DNA of 64,000 bases, taken from positions 62,001-126,000 of the forward strand of contig JASJFT010000058.1 in assembly GCA_030770425.1 (NCBI GenBank). Direction: 5' to 3'. Of the stretch, positions 12,302 through 23,902 are shown piece after piece. Every line of letters begins with the position of its first letter. Position 1 is the first letter of the stretch. Both the position numbers and the translations under genes were made by a program. Source of the DNA: Darksidea phi. Lineage: Eukaryota > Ascomycota > Dothideomycetes > Pleosporales > Lentitheciaceae. Below the pieces are notes generated by a model, which saw only the letters and a program-made list of their open reading frames with translations, had not been told where the DNA came from and did not search any database.

Positions 12302-12311
12302 CCGGGACCGG
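12302..12311. promoter_or_regulatory. Leu3/LeuB-type site upstream of gdhA
   Basis: CCGGGACCGG is a perfect CCGGNNCCGG palindrome, the binding site of the Zn2Cys6 regulator Leu3 (LeuB in Aspergillus). LeuB with TamA is known to regulate gdhA in Aspergillus nidulans. The site lies about 430 bases upstream of the gdhA start codon. Confidence 0.6.
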
Positions 12312-12645
12312 CGCTGGATAGCTGTTACGTTGCTGTTTCTCGGCGACGGGGGGGCTGCCATCCACGGGGGTGCATGTGTGGGAGGAGAGGACGGAGTGGA
12401 AGTGGCGGAAGTGGGAAGCTTCCGCGGGCGGGGTCGGAGGTGGCTTTTTCTCTCCCTCTCACTGCAACGCAAAGCAATAACTACAGTCACATTTTTTGAT
12501 ACCAGTATGCAGCCCTGCCAAGCGCAATTGATCTGCCGCCCATGCCTGGCCGGCTGACTCTGCCACCAAAAAGTCTCCCACCGTCTGCTGCCGCCCAGCC
12601 CCCCACGCGCGACTTTGTTGTGTGGGCGTGTTCTTCGCCGGAGCA

Positions 12646-13993
12646 TCACGCCGTGTTGGTGGGGTCCCAGTCTCAACACCAGTCAGCAGTGGATGGAATC
12701 GAGCACCGACATCGCTCGTCTGCGCTCGAATGCGCGCGTGCGGTGGGGTGCAATAAGAAAGCGACACTCACCTGTGACAAGATACTCGTCCAATGCATCC
12801 ATGGTCTCCATGTCGCCGTCCTCTATAGAAAAGCCTCCAATCTCGGAGTTCTCCACGATCCTCGCCTTTCTCACGCTCTTCGGAAGAGGCACGAAGCCAT
12901 GTTGCAAGCTCCAGCGCACCAGCAGCTGCGCCGGCGTACATGTATACTTCTTCGAGAGAGAGCCAATGGTTGGATGCTCCATCCGCAACCCTCGCACGAG
13001 AGGCGCATAGGCTTCCACGACGATATCGTGCCCTTGGCAGTAGGAAGTGATATCCTTGCGCGTGTTGAAGGGATGGACTTCGACCTGGTTCACAGCCGGC
13101 AGCACTCGCGGGTTGGAGTCTAGAAGCTCTTGCAGCTGAACAGGGGTCGTCAGTAGAGGTAGGCTTAGAGTTTGTCCTGCGCTCAGCCCCTGCACCGGCG
13201 CGTAGGGTGCTGACAGCGAGACCACCCCATATTGAGGGCACGAGCAATGGCGAGACAGGGCAGCTTCTATCCAACGCAATAGGCAGTGCTACCCCTCTGG
13301 ATGGGGTTTCCCGCAAACGTAGATGCTGCAGGACTCAGGGCAAGCATACGAGACGGAGGACTGACATGTTTGACGCCGTAATTCGACACGCCGCCAGTCC
13401 GGATCTCGCCATCATCAATTGCATCCTCGACGGCTCTCCAGCTCTCAAGACGCGCGCGTTTGCCACCGTATGGTGAGTGCAGCAGGAACAGGTCAATGTA
13501 GCCCAGGCCGCATTCCTTGACGGACTTCTTGATTGCCTTGCGCGCTGCATCGTACGACGAGTTCGAGGCCAGCTTGGAGGTGAAGTGGATGTCGTCCCGT
13601 TTGAGCGAATGCGCATTGGCATGGCTGGAAAGGAAGTCGAGGATGGCTTGGCCGGATTCGCGTTCGTTATGATACATCTGGGCCGAATCGACACTGGCCG
13701 CGGCCACGGTCAATAGTGGTGCCAATGCCAAGAGGGGTGCTGACCTACGCTCGATAGCCGGCCTGCGCACGTGAGCATGCGGCGTCCGAAACGACCCGGC
13801 CATCAGGAACGGATCACACGTACCTCGAGAGCGCAGCGGACTGCCTGATACGTCTCCTTTCCAGACGTCAGGTAGACGCCGAGATGGATGGTGGGCATGG
13901 AGAGGCCATTCGCAAGCTGTAGCGGGTCAGCGGGGGCGTCTGCGCAACGTCGACATGACGGGCCTTGGTGCGCGAGGCCAGCGAGTAGGCCAT
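12646..13993 (-). CDS. aldo/keto reductase, with a 14-nt micro-exon
   Basis: NADPH-dependent carbonyl reductase of the AKR superfamily (TIM barrel), cytosolic, substrate unknown. Exons are 13955-13993 (tentative), 13824-13916, 13749-13762, 13366-13693, 12772-13135 and 12646-12671, 864 nt and 287 residues. The 14-nt exon completes the AKR signature GYRAVDSA (catalytic Asp) followed by the catalytic Tyr in QMYHNE. The catalytic Lys lies in FTSKL and the signature [15 protein letters not shown] follows. Later motifs are [18 protein letters not shown] and the cofactor loop [11 protein letters not shown]. The last exon gives the normal ending VTDWDPT. The first exon is the weak point: it needs a GTCGAC donor, and translation may instead start elsewhere upstream of [13 protein letters not shown]. 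Confidence 0.8.
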
Positions 13994-15023
13994 TGCAGCG
14001 TCGCGGTTGGCGTGGGTGAAGGGTGGGAGGGCGAGAGGGCGAGCGGGCGAGAGGGAGCCGCAGATGTTCGGCAGAGAGCTTTCCAGGCTGTCGGGCCACG
14101 GCGGCGCATCCCACAGCGCCGGTCGGTGGCGATTGTGCGCTCGTGTTGCACGCGCTCCCGGAGTCGTGACGCACATGGCGGTGCAGCGTGCAGCAAGCCA
14201 CCGTGGCGCGGTGGCGCGGCGGCGCTGTCACGGAGTATTGCTTGCCCCGATCGAGCAAGGGCTGGACATGGGATGACAAACGCAAGGCCCGCCGTGAACG
14301 GGGCGCGGGCATGGTCCAGAGCTCGGCGGCCCCGACCGCACGCCCCTGGCCAGCGCTGCTGCCAAAGGCTGGCCCCCGACCTGGCACTCTGGGGTAATTC
14401 GACATGCAGCCCTGCGCGTGCACGCAGCGACGACGACCAGCTGAAACGCGCTGTCGTGGGCAGCCTGGTGCGCAGAGACGGCTGCGTCTGCGTCCTCGAA
14501 ACACGCAGGCGAGCAGCAGTACACACGCCCTCCCGCAGGCCTCGCGACGTCGACCGACCGACAGCCGCACCCCAGCGCGCCATCTCCGTCTGCCGACCAG
14601 ATCGCCCGCTGCCATTGGCCCGCTGCCGTCCGCGCCCGTGGTAACGTAGCGACCACAGCAGGGGCAGCAAGCCGAGCACGCCTCGACTGGCTTCGAACGG
14701 ATGGTCTTCAGGGATCGTTCTGAAATAGAAGAGAGCCTCACTGCGGCTTCAATAAACCCCCCCGCCCTGGAGGCGTCCCGAAGCCACAGTCTCTCACCCC
14801 TCTGCACCACCCATGAGTATCACCACGGCCCGGTATAAAAGTTCCATAGCTCGCCCGCTATACCCTTCCGCGCAACGCCTGACAGCCGCCTCTCCCCTGC
14901 CTCCTCCATCTATATAGCATTGCACGCTCCCTGCCGCGGTTCTAGACCTTCCCCTCCCCTCCCCTCGCCAACCACCTGGCGCAGGAGCGATATTTCTCCG
15001 GCCCCGGCATCCCGTCCACACAG
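13994..15023. other. GC-rich intergenic region
   Basis: Very GC-rich DNA in which long frames are open on both strands at once, which is typical of base composition and not of coding. I saw no conserved motif in any of them. Its right part holds the promoter and leader of the gene at 15114. Confidence 0.55.
14834..14840 (+). promoter_or_regulatory. TATA box of the 15114 gene
   Basis: TATAAAA in an otherwise GC-rich region, followed by pyrimidine-rich leader sequence and a 5' UTR intron. It lies about 280 bases upstream of the ATG. Confidence 0.5.
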
Positions 15024-15101
15024 GTGAGTCGCGAGCACGCAGACCGGGGTCCGCGCCCGCTGGCCAACCACACGCGCTAATCCTCTTCGTTCCTGCACTA
15101 G
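15024..15101 (+). other. 5' UTR intron
   Basis: A 78-nt segment starting GTGAGT and ending CACTAG, with a GCTAAT branch-like site about 20 bases before the end. It ends 12 bases before the ATG at 15114, so it would be removed from the leader only. Confidence 0.6.
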
Positions 15102-15113
15102 TTTCTATATATA

Positions 15114-15851
15114 ATGTCGAACCTCCACGGCTTCACTACCCACTTCCCGGCTGGATATCCAGCATTCCACCCCAGAGGCGAACCTTTCACTGCCGGCGCG
15201 AGTGTCTCTTCTGGGGAGTCCGCGTCCGCACAAAACGCCGGAGCACCGCAGTTTGACATCTTCGAGTGGCATCCAGCATACCAGAGCTGCCAGCGGTACT
15301 TCCTCGATCACGCCCAGCACGACAATGGCGTCCAAGCCGTCGCCGCCCTCGTCAACATCTGCTTACCCTTTCAATGGGCTGTTGGCCCTCTCGCCAATTC
15401 GTCAGGCACTCTGCCCACCTCTGCGGCGCCTGCACCCTACAACCTGCCCTGGCCAAGATCTGGTCCCGCGAACAACGCTAGAGGCCAGCCGGGTCCTGCG
15501 TGGGTCTCTCTTGTACCCTTCATACGGCGGCTCGTCATCACGGGAATGGACAAGGAGGGCATCATGCACGGCTTCTTCGGCGATGACTGGCGGAAAGGAG
15601 TGGGGCCAGTGCATGAGTGCGAGCGGCGCAACTACCTGTTTGCGGCCAAGAGCGTTGGATGGGCCAATGTCAAGTCCCAGTACGACATGTCGCCGCACGA
15701 ATCGGTTCCCTTTCTGAAGCCGCTTCAGGACGTGCAGCTGGCCGAAATCGAGGGTGCAGAGAAGACGTGGAGTCAGTGGTTGGCCATGGAGGACTGGATG
15801 GTTGGCCCGCGAGCGCCTGATGCCGACAGTGCTGCACGCCGCGAGACCTGA
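15114..15851 (+). CDS. conserved ascomycete protein, unknown function
   Basis: Single-exon frame of 245 residues. The first 45 residues are low complexity. A well-ordered core runs from FDIFEWHPAYQSCQRYFLDH (residues about 48-67) through PFIRRLVITGMDKEGIMHGFFGDDW to GVGPVHECERRNYLFAAKS and a C-terminal WSQWLAMEDWMVG. No signal peptide or membrane segment is seen. I recognise the core as widespread in filamentous ascomycetes but know no assigned function. The start is supported by an upstream TATA box and a leader intron. Confidence 0.8.
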   Translation: MSNLHGFTTHFPAGYPAFHPRGEPFTAGASVSSGESASAQNAGAPQFDIFEWHPAYQSCQRYFLDHAQHDNGVQAVAALVNICLPFQWAVGPLANSSGTLPTSAAPAPYNLPWPRSGPANNARGQPGPAWVSLVPFIRRLVITGMDKEGIMHGFFGDDWRKGVGPVHECERRNYLFAAKSVGWANVKSQYDMSPHESVPFLKPLQDVQLAEIEGAEKTWSQWLAMEDWMVGPRAPDADSAARRET

Positions 15852-16426
15852 TCTTGGGCTGAAGGAGGAGTATGGCTTCGGCCGGTGGTGGTCAGTACCC
15901 ACCATGACCTGTTGCGGTTGTGGTTGCGGAGCATGGCATCATGGACTCGGTTGCATGGCGTTGGGGCTAGATTGGCATTGACGTGCTGTATTGATCAAAA
16001 GATCAGATTCGCGAGAACCCTTGTGCGTGCGCCGACGATGCAGGTGATGTGCTTGGGCGGAAGAGAGAGCAATGGTAAAGATCTGCGATCCGTACCACCT
16101 CACCAGCCACAGCTGCTGTTCGTGTGGCTAAAGTAGTGGCACGCCTTGAAAACGAACACGATTCTTACTCTTGAAGATCCTTTGCGACCTATCCTTGCGC
16201 CATAAAGCGCCAGATTTATAAGACGGCGAGCAGAATGATGAGCTCGTATCGGCTCGTACCGTGATCGTGGTGCGCTGCCAGCCTCATTGTGAACTGCGCC
16301 AAGCTAGAGACCCTTGTCGTGATCGGCGGCATCTCTAGTCCTTATTTCTACCCACCCACCACGCCTCAATAACCTCAGCCATCCAACCACGTCCCGGCGC
16401 CTTGAGCCGTCTTTCCCCCATGGATC
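15852..16426. other. intergenic region upstream of MED5
   Basis: Spacer containing the 3' flank of the 15114 gene and the MED5 promoter. No specific element was identified. Confidence 0.5.
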
Positions 16427-19400
16427 ATGGATTCTTTGGTCAAAGAGTGGGCCCTTTTCCTTGACAGATGCCTAGAGCACCGGATTCAGGCCGACACGTT
16501 CGATGCGGCTGCTGTGCAGCTGCACACCAAATCACCGCTCCCGGGACCAAAGCTCGCGGCATTGCTGCTTAAGCCGCGCTCTGCTGCTTGCAATAGTCTG
16601 GACCCGCGTGTTATCATCTATGCTGAGCGATTGCTGGCGCTAAAGAAGATTGACACGTCCGATGTGCTATCCGCAACATTCCAGCACTCCAAAGACCGTC
16701 CAGGAGCAGGGGGTGAGAATAATACGAAAGACCCTTCGCGATGGCAAAACCCGCCCGAGCTCGAGGAAATCATCTTTTACCGCCTGCAAAAGGCCTATTC
16801 TGGGCCCGAACGACCGGCGACCAACATTGAGGGTCATCGGACCCTGGTCATCGTCACCAGATGGATGTCAGCAATGGTCATCTCGCATACGAGTGACTCG
16901 ATGATGCAAGCGATCAATGGCACTGAGCGTCAGCCCCAGGACCAACAGCAGTCCATGAATATTCGTGAGGCGCTCGGCGTGCTAGTGTCGGGGCTGATCG
17001 ACAATGACAAGATCATTCAATTGCTGAACAGGAGCGAACTCAAGGGTAGGTGCCCTTCTCAGCCGAATACGAGCTCTGAGCATCTGAACCCCGCTCAGAC
17101 CCTAGTCTGCAAAGAAGACATGCTCACGCGAGTTGCAGATGTTCGCAAGGATTTCGCCAAAGCGCTGTCGACATTTATCCCATTTTTATCCCAGACTTCC
17201 ATTCAGCTTGCGAACCGACTGGAGATTTACCAGAAGGAGCACGGTCTCCACGAGTTGCCCGTCAATAGTACCAATGGAGAGCCCAATGAGAATGCCAGAC
17301 TTGAGGTCGCGGCTTTGCAGCTTGACGCGGTTGTAGATCTCCCTGTAATCAACACGAGAGCAGGGCTCTACATATTCTTGAACTCACTGGTAAGTAGGCC
17401 AAGCGTGCTTACCCTGTACATATCTGACCCAAGTAGCTTGTCGCACGTCCTCTCACTGACGACTTCACCATAAACACCTACCTACATGCACGTTATAAGG
17501 TATAATCACGCTAGCTCCTTGGAGACTTTTGACTAATGAGTGCAGATGGATGCCCAGGCCATGGCGACGGATCTTGTCACGGCAGCGTTCGATATTTTAG
17601 CAAATGCCATGTACCGGAATGAACCCAGCCAGACCTTGTTCAGTTTGAAATCTTTCCTGGTCAACAAGGTTCCTCTACTGTTGATGCAGCTCACTGCGCC
17701 GATATATGCAATGAATGCTGAATTGTGTGTCACGCAGGCGCTCAGTCATGTTGACCCGAACGCGTTTCCAGCCTTTTCTCAAGGCTTTGACGACATCATG
17801 GGAAATAGCAGTTCTCTCGCCGATGTGCGCCAGGACTTCCTTAATGCTTGTGCCTTGCACAATCTCATTCCTGCGAACACCATCGAGCGCTTGCTTGGGG
17901 AGACGCCTATGCAAGCTCCGCCGGAAACCAAGTATGTCAGACAGGAACTTGTTTCCCAATGCAAAGATAACTTCGAAAAAGTGAACATGTTCATCGATGA
18001 GCTGGAAAATCTCGATGGGAATGCTGGAGCAATTGTGGCTGCTGTTACAGAGGTATGATTAGCAATTGCAACGTTATGCATATACTTACTCGTCCCTAGT
18101 TCATTTCCCACCTCTGCGAAACGCAAATGACGATGCATCTCAGGACATTATGCAACCTACTTTCTAAGAAACCGCAAGCTCTTGATGTAATCCTACAATT
18201 TACCTCACCTGTTAGTGTACTACGACCACTCTGCCAATCCTTGGATGAATGGCGGTATGACGGAGACCAAGGTACCAGCCGCGTTCTTCGGGACTCTTAA
18301 GCCTGCTGACAACACCAGGCGAGTACCAATCTGTGTATGATGAATTTGGCGCGATACTAGTATTGATCATGGCTTTCGCCCACCGCTTCGACCTCACATA
18401 TATTGACATGGGGATCGGTCACGAATCTTTCGTTGCTCAGCTCCTTGAGCGCGGACACCGAAGTATACCACCGGATGAGCTCACGGAGGAGCAAGGGCAA
18501 CAGCTAGGAAGCTGGCTTCGCGGTCTCTATGACTCCGATAAAGAAAGCCTCAGCAACGAAGTATTCGCATCATGTCGTCCGCAAGATTTCTATCTATTAG
18601 CGCCCACTTTCTTCAGTCAGACTGTAGTGGCCTGCTCCGCGGAGGTTCTATCTTTGGATTCTGTGAAAGGTGGCTTGGAGTGTAAGTGACGCGTATCCAA
18701 TACGAGGTAATGCATGAGCTGATTACTTTCCAGATCTCTACGAGACCTCTTTGCTGCCGTCCCTTGTCGGTGGTCTGAAGTGGATGGCATCGCATGCCTT
18801 GACACAGACACATCAAGATCTAGATGTCTTGATGCAGATTTTCGCCAAGTTGATCAGATCTGCGCCCACGTCCGGAGATGCCCAGGCCATGCATGCCACC
18901 ATCATATCCATGGTTTCTGCGCGCCTCCAAAAGTGCTTGCTCACTCTAAAGCGGCGCCACCCAAACCGTACAGACATTGATCTGCTCATCCAAACCATCA
19001 AGGGCAACCTCCACTATGAGCGCTCAATGCACCCATCTATGGAGGAATACGAGAAGTGGACGAGTTCGCCCCATAACACATTGAACACGTCCCTACGCCA
19101 CACCGTGCAGCAGCTCTCCCAATGGGCTACAGCCTCCATGCACCTCAGCCCGCCCAATTACACACACCGTCAAGTGTACGCTTCCATGAAGCTCCTGGGC
19201 ACATCGAAAACGCTCCGAGCTATCGTTGATGAAGTCAGGGCCCAGAGCGATGCTGGTAACGGCCAGGCAGCCCTCGACATTGGGCTGGCTCTTATCTGTG
19301 CGCCCATGAATGAGAACAGCGCCGTCCCCATGGACTGGGTAGGCAGCTCTAGCCCCGCGCCAACGCCGCCCAGGACACGCCTGAACCTCCGCGAGATGCT

Positions 19401-19893
19401 CAAGTTCGAGTTCGACAATGCGGCTACTCTCGTCGCAAAAGATCCTCTTGCCGCTGAGACAATTGTCCGTCTACATCGTCGCGTCGAAGCTCATCTTGCG
19501 GTCATCGCGCAAGCCGGCCTGCCCACCGCCAACGTTGACCTGTCCAATGTTAACATGGTAGACGTTCAGTCGCAATCACTTCCCGCAGATCTCGATAAGG
19601 CGATGAATGACGCTGCTGCCGCTGCTGCAACTATTGCAGCTGCAGGTGGCGACACGACGGGTTTGGACACACAGGCACTGCAGCAAAGTCTTGACCAACA
19701 TTTAGATCTTACTGCTGCAGGTGGCGGATTGAATTTGGATGGCATAGGTGTCGGTGCAGCGGGAGCGGGCGATCTAAGCACGGATATGGGCAATCTACCT
19801 GACCTTGATTTGGATATGGGGGGCATGGGAGATATGAGTATGGGTTTAGGTGATGGTGAGGATGACTGGGACTTGGATTTTAGTGGCATGTAA
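16427..19893 (+). CDS. MED5: Mediator complex subunit 5 (Nut1)
   Basis: Tail-module subunit of Mediator, linking activators to RNA polymerase II in the nucleus. Exons are 16427-17045, 17139-17389, 17546-18052, 18100-18271, 18319-18681 and 18734-19893, 3072 nt and 1023 residues, the usual fungal Med5 size. The N-terminus MDSLVKEWALFLDRCLEHRI and the helical repeats throughout match Med5. The C-terminus is a typical acidic Gly/Met/Asp tail ending DDWDLDFSGM. The first intron is 93 nt and has no stop, so an unspliced read-through frame exists; splicing joins SELK to DVRKDFAKAL, the expected continuous sequence. All introns are GT-AG. Confidence 0.9.
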
Positions 19894-20577
19894 ATGCGCC
19901 AGTTGCTGTTGTATAGAAGTAGTTGAGGAAAGCACTACTTGCACTTATAACAGGTTTCAACGCCCGTCAATGGTCGAAACATCACCTCATCAGCCGTGAA
20001 CATCCCTCACGATCGACAGTACTATGTACAGCTCTACAGTTCTACAGTTTATTACCGTGTATAAGGTGTGAGTATAGCACCTCTACTGTATACAAACTCG
20101 TACTGTGTTTCGTAGAGACCTTACCAAACGAGACTCCACTGTGCAAATCCAAAGCAAATAACAGGTTTGAAACGCTTGCCACAGCAAAATGCAATCTCAT
20201 TAATAGACCTTAAAGACCGGAAGCTCATAACTCGAAGGAGTCCGAACTGCGTTGCGAGCGCGACACAGCAGCGTCTGCAGTGAAAAGATCATTGGTACCT
20301 ACACCTCTCTAGATCAGGTTTACTAACATTCGTAACCCAACCTTCAGTACTGCGATCTTTTTCTCTTCATGGCCCCTATATTCGGTGCATTCATCGGCGG
20401 CAAATCAAATACCGAGGTTGCGGTCACCTAAACTGAGTAATCGTACGCAGGCGGAGTGTTTTGCCGGCATCAGCAACTGCCCCACATCGACCACACTCTC
20501 CTCTTGTAGGTTCGTCACAACTACACACAACAACATACAACCTTCTAAAATTATCGCGCACGGCAAAAGACTATAGC
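19894..20577. other. intergenic region between MED5 and SDR2
   Basis: AT-richer spacer with short direct and inverted similarities around CTACAGT near 20030-20090. It should hold the MED5 3' UTR and the SDR promoter. Nothing else was supported. Confidence 0.5.
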
Positions 20578-21915
20578 ATGCCATACGATCTCAAAGGCCG
20601 CAATGTGCTCGTGACGGGCGGCTCCGCGTAAGTATTACCACAGTGCACCTCATCTCCTAATTCGCAGCGCCGACAACGTGGCCAAGGCGTTTATGGTCGT
20701 GTATCTGCACCGTGCAGTTGTTCGAGCAGTAATCTTAGATTTGGATTGATTTGGTTGGACTAGACGCTAATGAGTTGGTGTAATACCATTGTAGTGGCCT
20801 AGGCGCCCTTATCTCGACAAGTTTCGCCGAGCAGGGTTGCAATGTAGCGATTAACTACTTCAATCGACTTGAGCCTGCGCAAAGGGTCCAGCACGAGTGC
20901 GAGACGCACGGGGTCAAGGCTGTGCTTGTTAAAGCGGTGAGTCCCGCTCTGGATTGGCCTTCCTTCCTCGCTTGTTCTTTTTGACTACCACCGGTAGTAA
21001 GATGAAGTGGAATGTGTTAATAGGTTCATGTAGGATATGTGCAACACGGCTGAATGCAAGAGGAGCATCGAAGAAACGATTGAGAAGCTTGGTGGGATTG
21101 ATCTTGTGATTGCTAATGCCGTATGTGTCCATCTACCAACACATATGAATTTGTGGAAGGAAGCTGATGCATGGTTAGGGTTGGACGAAATTCACTAATT
21201 TTGGTGATTTGGATGCAATGGACGAATCCGAGTGGGACAGAGTACGCTATCCTCCCCCCATCCTGGACTCAACTCTTCGCTGTTCACCACATGCCTTTGC
21301 CCAAAAACTAATTACAGCAGTGCTGGGCCGCAAACGTCAAAGTCCCCCATGCGCTTCTTAAAGCCGCAAAACCTACTTTCCAGGAAAATCCTGAAGGTGG
21401 CGTAATGATCACCACCGGCTCGATAGCTGTACGTATTCCTTCCTCCATATAATCTCACTGTCATAGATTGTTAATCGTCAAAGGCCGTCTCACAAGGCGG
21501 TTCCTCAATGCCCTACGCTGTGACCAAAGCCGCACAGCTCCAACTCGTAAAATGTCTCGCCGTCACTCAAGGTCCTAAGATCCGTGTCAACACCGTCCTG
21601 CCTGGTTTGCTGTTGACAGAGTGGGTACGTATTATCCCCATCTCGTACCCTATCCATCTTTTTAGTCGCTCAACCTGCCTCCTACCTTCTATCGCTTTTT
21701 TTCAGCCGATGATGCACTTGGCTTCTGTCTAACATGTGATATAGGGCCTGAAGTACCCCGCAGAAACAATCGAGTCGGTCAAGGACAAGGCGGCGCTGAA
21801 GCACGAGACGTATCTGCAGGACTGCGCGGATGCGTTCATCATGTTAGCCAAGAACACGAGTATGACCGGGATGAGGATCCAGGTCGACGCTGGGCTGAAT
21901 GTTCAGGGTGGCTAG
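20578..21915 (+). CDS. short-chain dehydrogenase/reductase (SDR), seven exons
   Basis: A classical SDR oxidoreductase of unknown substrate. Exons are 20578-20627, 20795-20936, 21034-21120, 21179-21241, 21318-21428, 21484-21624 and 21745-21915, 765 nt and 254 residues. The exon 1-2 junction builds the cofactor motif TGGSAGLG. Exon 3 ends in the NAG-type motif IANAG. The catalytic Ser is in TTGSIA, and exon 6 holds YAVTK (catalytic Tyr and Lys). Substrate-side sequence is VNTVLPGLLLTEW and the C-terminus is the usual VDAGLNVQGG. Exon 5 has a NAGNAG acceptor (21315-21320), so one Gln may be included or skipped. Intron 1 is unusually long (167 nt). It is convergent with the malonyl transferase gene. 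Confidence 0.88.
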
Positions 21916-22130
21916 AGGCTTGTAGTCGTTGTGCTAGGTGCCACTGCTTGTGCGAGGAGGGTGGGATGATGAGAAGAATTCTTTCATGTCATGTTGGTCC
22001 AAAGTGTTGGAGGAGATATGACAAGTTCGATATCTCAGTCGAAGACAGCTAAGACTGTCGTACCCGCGAGGTATCCCCCCAACAGAGTTCGGCTGCGACT
22101 CTTAGTGTAAAAGGGTAAATATCAGTCCTC

Positions 22131-23423
22131 TCAATCTTCATGGACATGTTCAGTATCGTCAAGCGCCCTGATCACTTCTTCCATTTCCTTCGGAGTAGTG
22201 ATGCCCCAGACACCACCTCCCTTTACTGCTCCTTTCATTCCCACTTCTTTCCCTACGAGGTTCCTTCCAACCTTGCCAGGTCCAATACCTACATATCTCT
22301 TAACCTTCACCTCTTCATGCAAGTACTTGACTGACCGCCACCACTGCACCGTATCCACACAGCTCCTTGCTAGCAGATCCTTCAGCTGGTCTTTACTCTG
22401 GAATGGTCGGCCCGAAACGTTTGATATGCAAGGCACGATGCCGGGCCATGTCACAATATCGCCTCCACCCTCCTTCTCCTTATATAATATTTTCTTCATA
22501 GCCTCCTGTGCAGGCTTCATCAAAGGGGTGTGAAAGGGCGAATCGCTCTTCAGTCGCACATGCCTCGGATCGTGGCCACCAAATTGCCTCAAATTCGTCA
22601 ACAATGTAGTTATCCTCTCAATACTGCCACTCAGCACAATCTGATTCTTGCTGTTGATGTTCGCTATCGACACCTTTTGCACCGCGGGTATGTCGACAGC
22701 TGAATCTGTCTTCGAATGCGGAGAGGATAGTTCGAGGAACTCGCCAATGCCGTTGACCAGCGACTTCATATGGTTTTCCGATTCGCAAACCAGTGCTACC
22801 ATCCCAAACTCGCTGCCTTCTTGGTCAACAGCTTCTCTGCTGCATCGCGACATGACCTCTGCTCGCCTTCTCACCATCCTTAGCGCATCGCGGAATGTCA
22901 GGTAGCCGCCTGCTACCAGCGCTGCGAACTCGCCTAGCGAGTGTCCGAGTGTAATGTCCACCCTGTCTTCCATCTTGAAGCCAAATTCTTGCTCCATGAC
23001 GCGCAGGATGAGGATCGACGTGGCCATGATGGCAGGTTGTGAGTTTTCGGTGAGCGTGAGCTCCGCGTTTGTACCGGATTCTATGATCTTGGTAAGAGGG
23101 ATGTTCAAGGCCGCGTCGATTTCTTCAAGGATGGGTTTCGCGGTGCGGGGGAAGGCCTCGAGCCAGGGCGTTGCCATGCCTACTCTTTGAACGCCTTGAC
23201 CTACAATCCGTCAGCTATTGGTGTAATCGTAGACTAATTGAGCCATCCCGATTTGTAAAGGCATACCAGGAAAGAAAATCGCCGTCTTCGGCCTCTTCAC
23301 ACCCGTTTGCGTGCTACTCATCCATCGCCGCGCCCCTCCGCGCTGCCGCAGCCCACCGCACCGTGTGCATCGTCGCGGAAGAGTTGAGAGGAGTCTCTGA
23401 GCTGGGGTAAAGGAGCTGGACAT
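22131..23423 (-). CDS. MCT1: malonyl-CoA:ACP transacylase, mitochondrial
   Basis: Loads malonate from CoA onto acyl carrier protein for mitochondrial type II fatty acid synthesis, which feeds lipoate formation. Exons are 23267-23423 and 22131-23200, 1227 nt and 408 residues. The first 38 residues are rich in Arg/Ser with no acidic residue, a likely mitochondrial presequence. Splicing rebuilds FFPGQGVQRVGM, the family N-terminal motif. The nucleophile Ser is about residue 140 in GHSLGE, and the catalytic His about 276 in SPFHTPLM. The later GPGKVGRNL matches the acyltransferase fold. There is only one domain, so it is not part of a polyketide synthase. Confidence 0.9.
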
Positions 23424-23902
23424 GGCGTCTTTTGTTGCTATGTAAATTCGGCGGGCATTGTTTGCGGGACACAGCGGCGATGCGGATGCGTGGGGAAGGG
23501 CTAAGCTGGTGTTGCTTGGAGCTAACGCTAGGCCGAGGTGATGCTTTTCCGAGCGCAGCCACCCGGACGCTATGAGCGTCTTCCTTCGTCACCACGGCCC
23601 CTTCTGTGAGCTCTCGTAGTACTCATATCGAAATCCGTGGAACGAATTGGTTGATCCTGTGTTCGAGCCTTTTGAACTTTTGGGCTTTTGAGTATTGACT
23701 ATTTGCCTGCATTTCTACGCTCATCGCTTCCACCACCTGCATATAGAGGAGATGAAAGCTAGTGAATCAAGGAGCCGGGGGTCCATGTTCCACTACCGTT
23801 TCCTGATGACGTCCGTACGTCTCACTACAATCATCCTGCTGGCCTTTACCGCCGCCATTGTCTCCTCGTTCGATCAGCCATCAGCAAACCCGGCAACAAT
23901 GC
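23424..23902. other. intergenic region upstream of MCT1
   Basis: Holds the MCT1 promoter and the flank of the broken BTB gene. Short frames overlap on both strands; none looks coding. Confidence 0.5.

Larger units (their letters stand above)
11870..12645. other. gdhA promoter region and AKR 3' flank
   Basis: About 0.8 kb between two minus-strand genes. It carries a CCGGNNCCGG element and GATA motifs on both strands (for example GATAAG at 11901 and 12193) and a TATAAATA-like sequence at 12003-12010. No coding sequence was supported. Confidence 0.55.

Noticed and set aside
13803..14810. 335-codon minus-strand frame and its antiparallel partner
   Set aside because: It overlaps AKR exons, several frames on both strands are open at once, and no domain is visible; this is a GC-content effect.
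15114..15851. Naming the 245-residue protein after a known enzyme
   Set aside because: The conserved core is familiar, but I cannot link it to a defined function.
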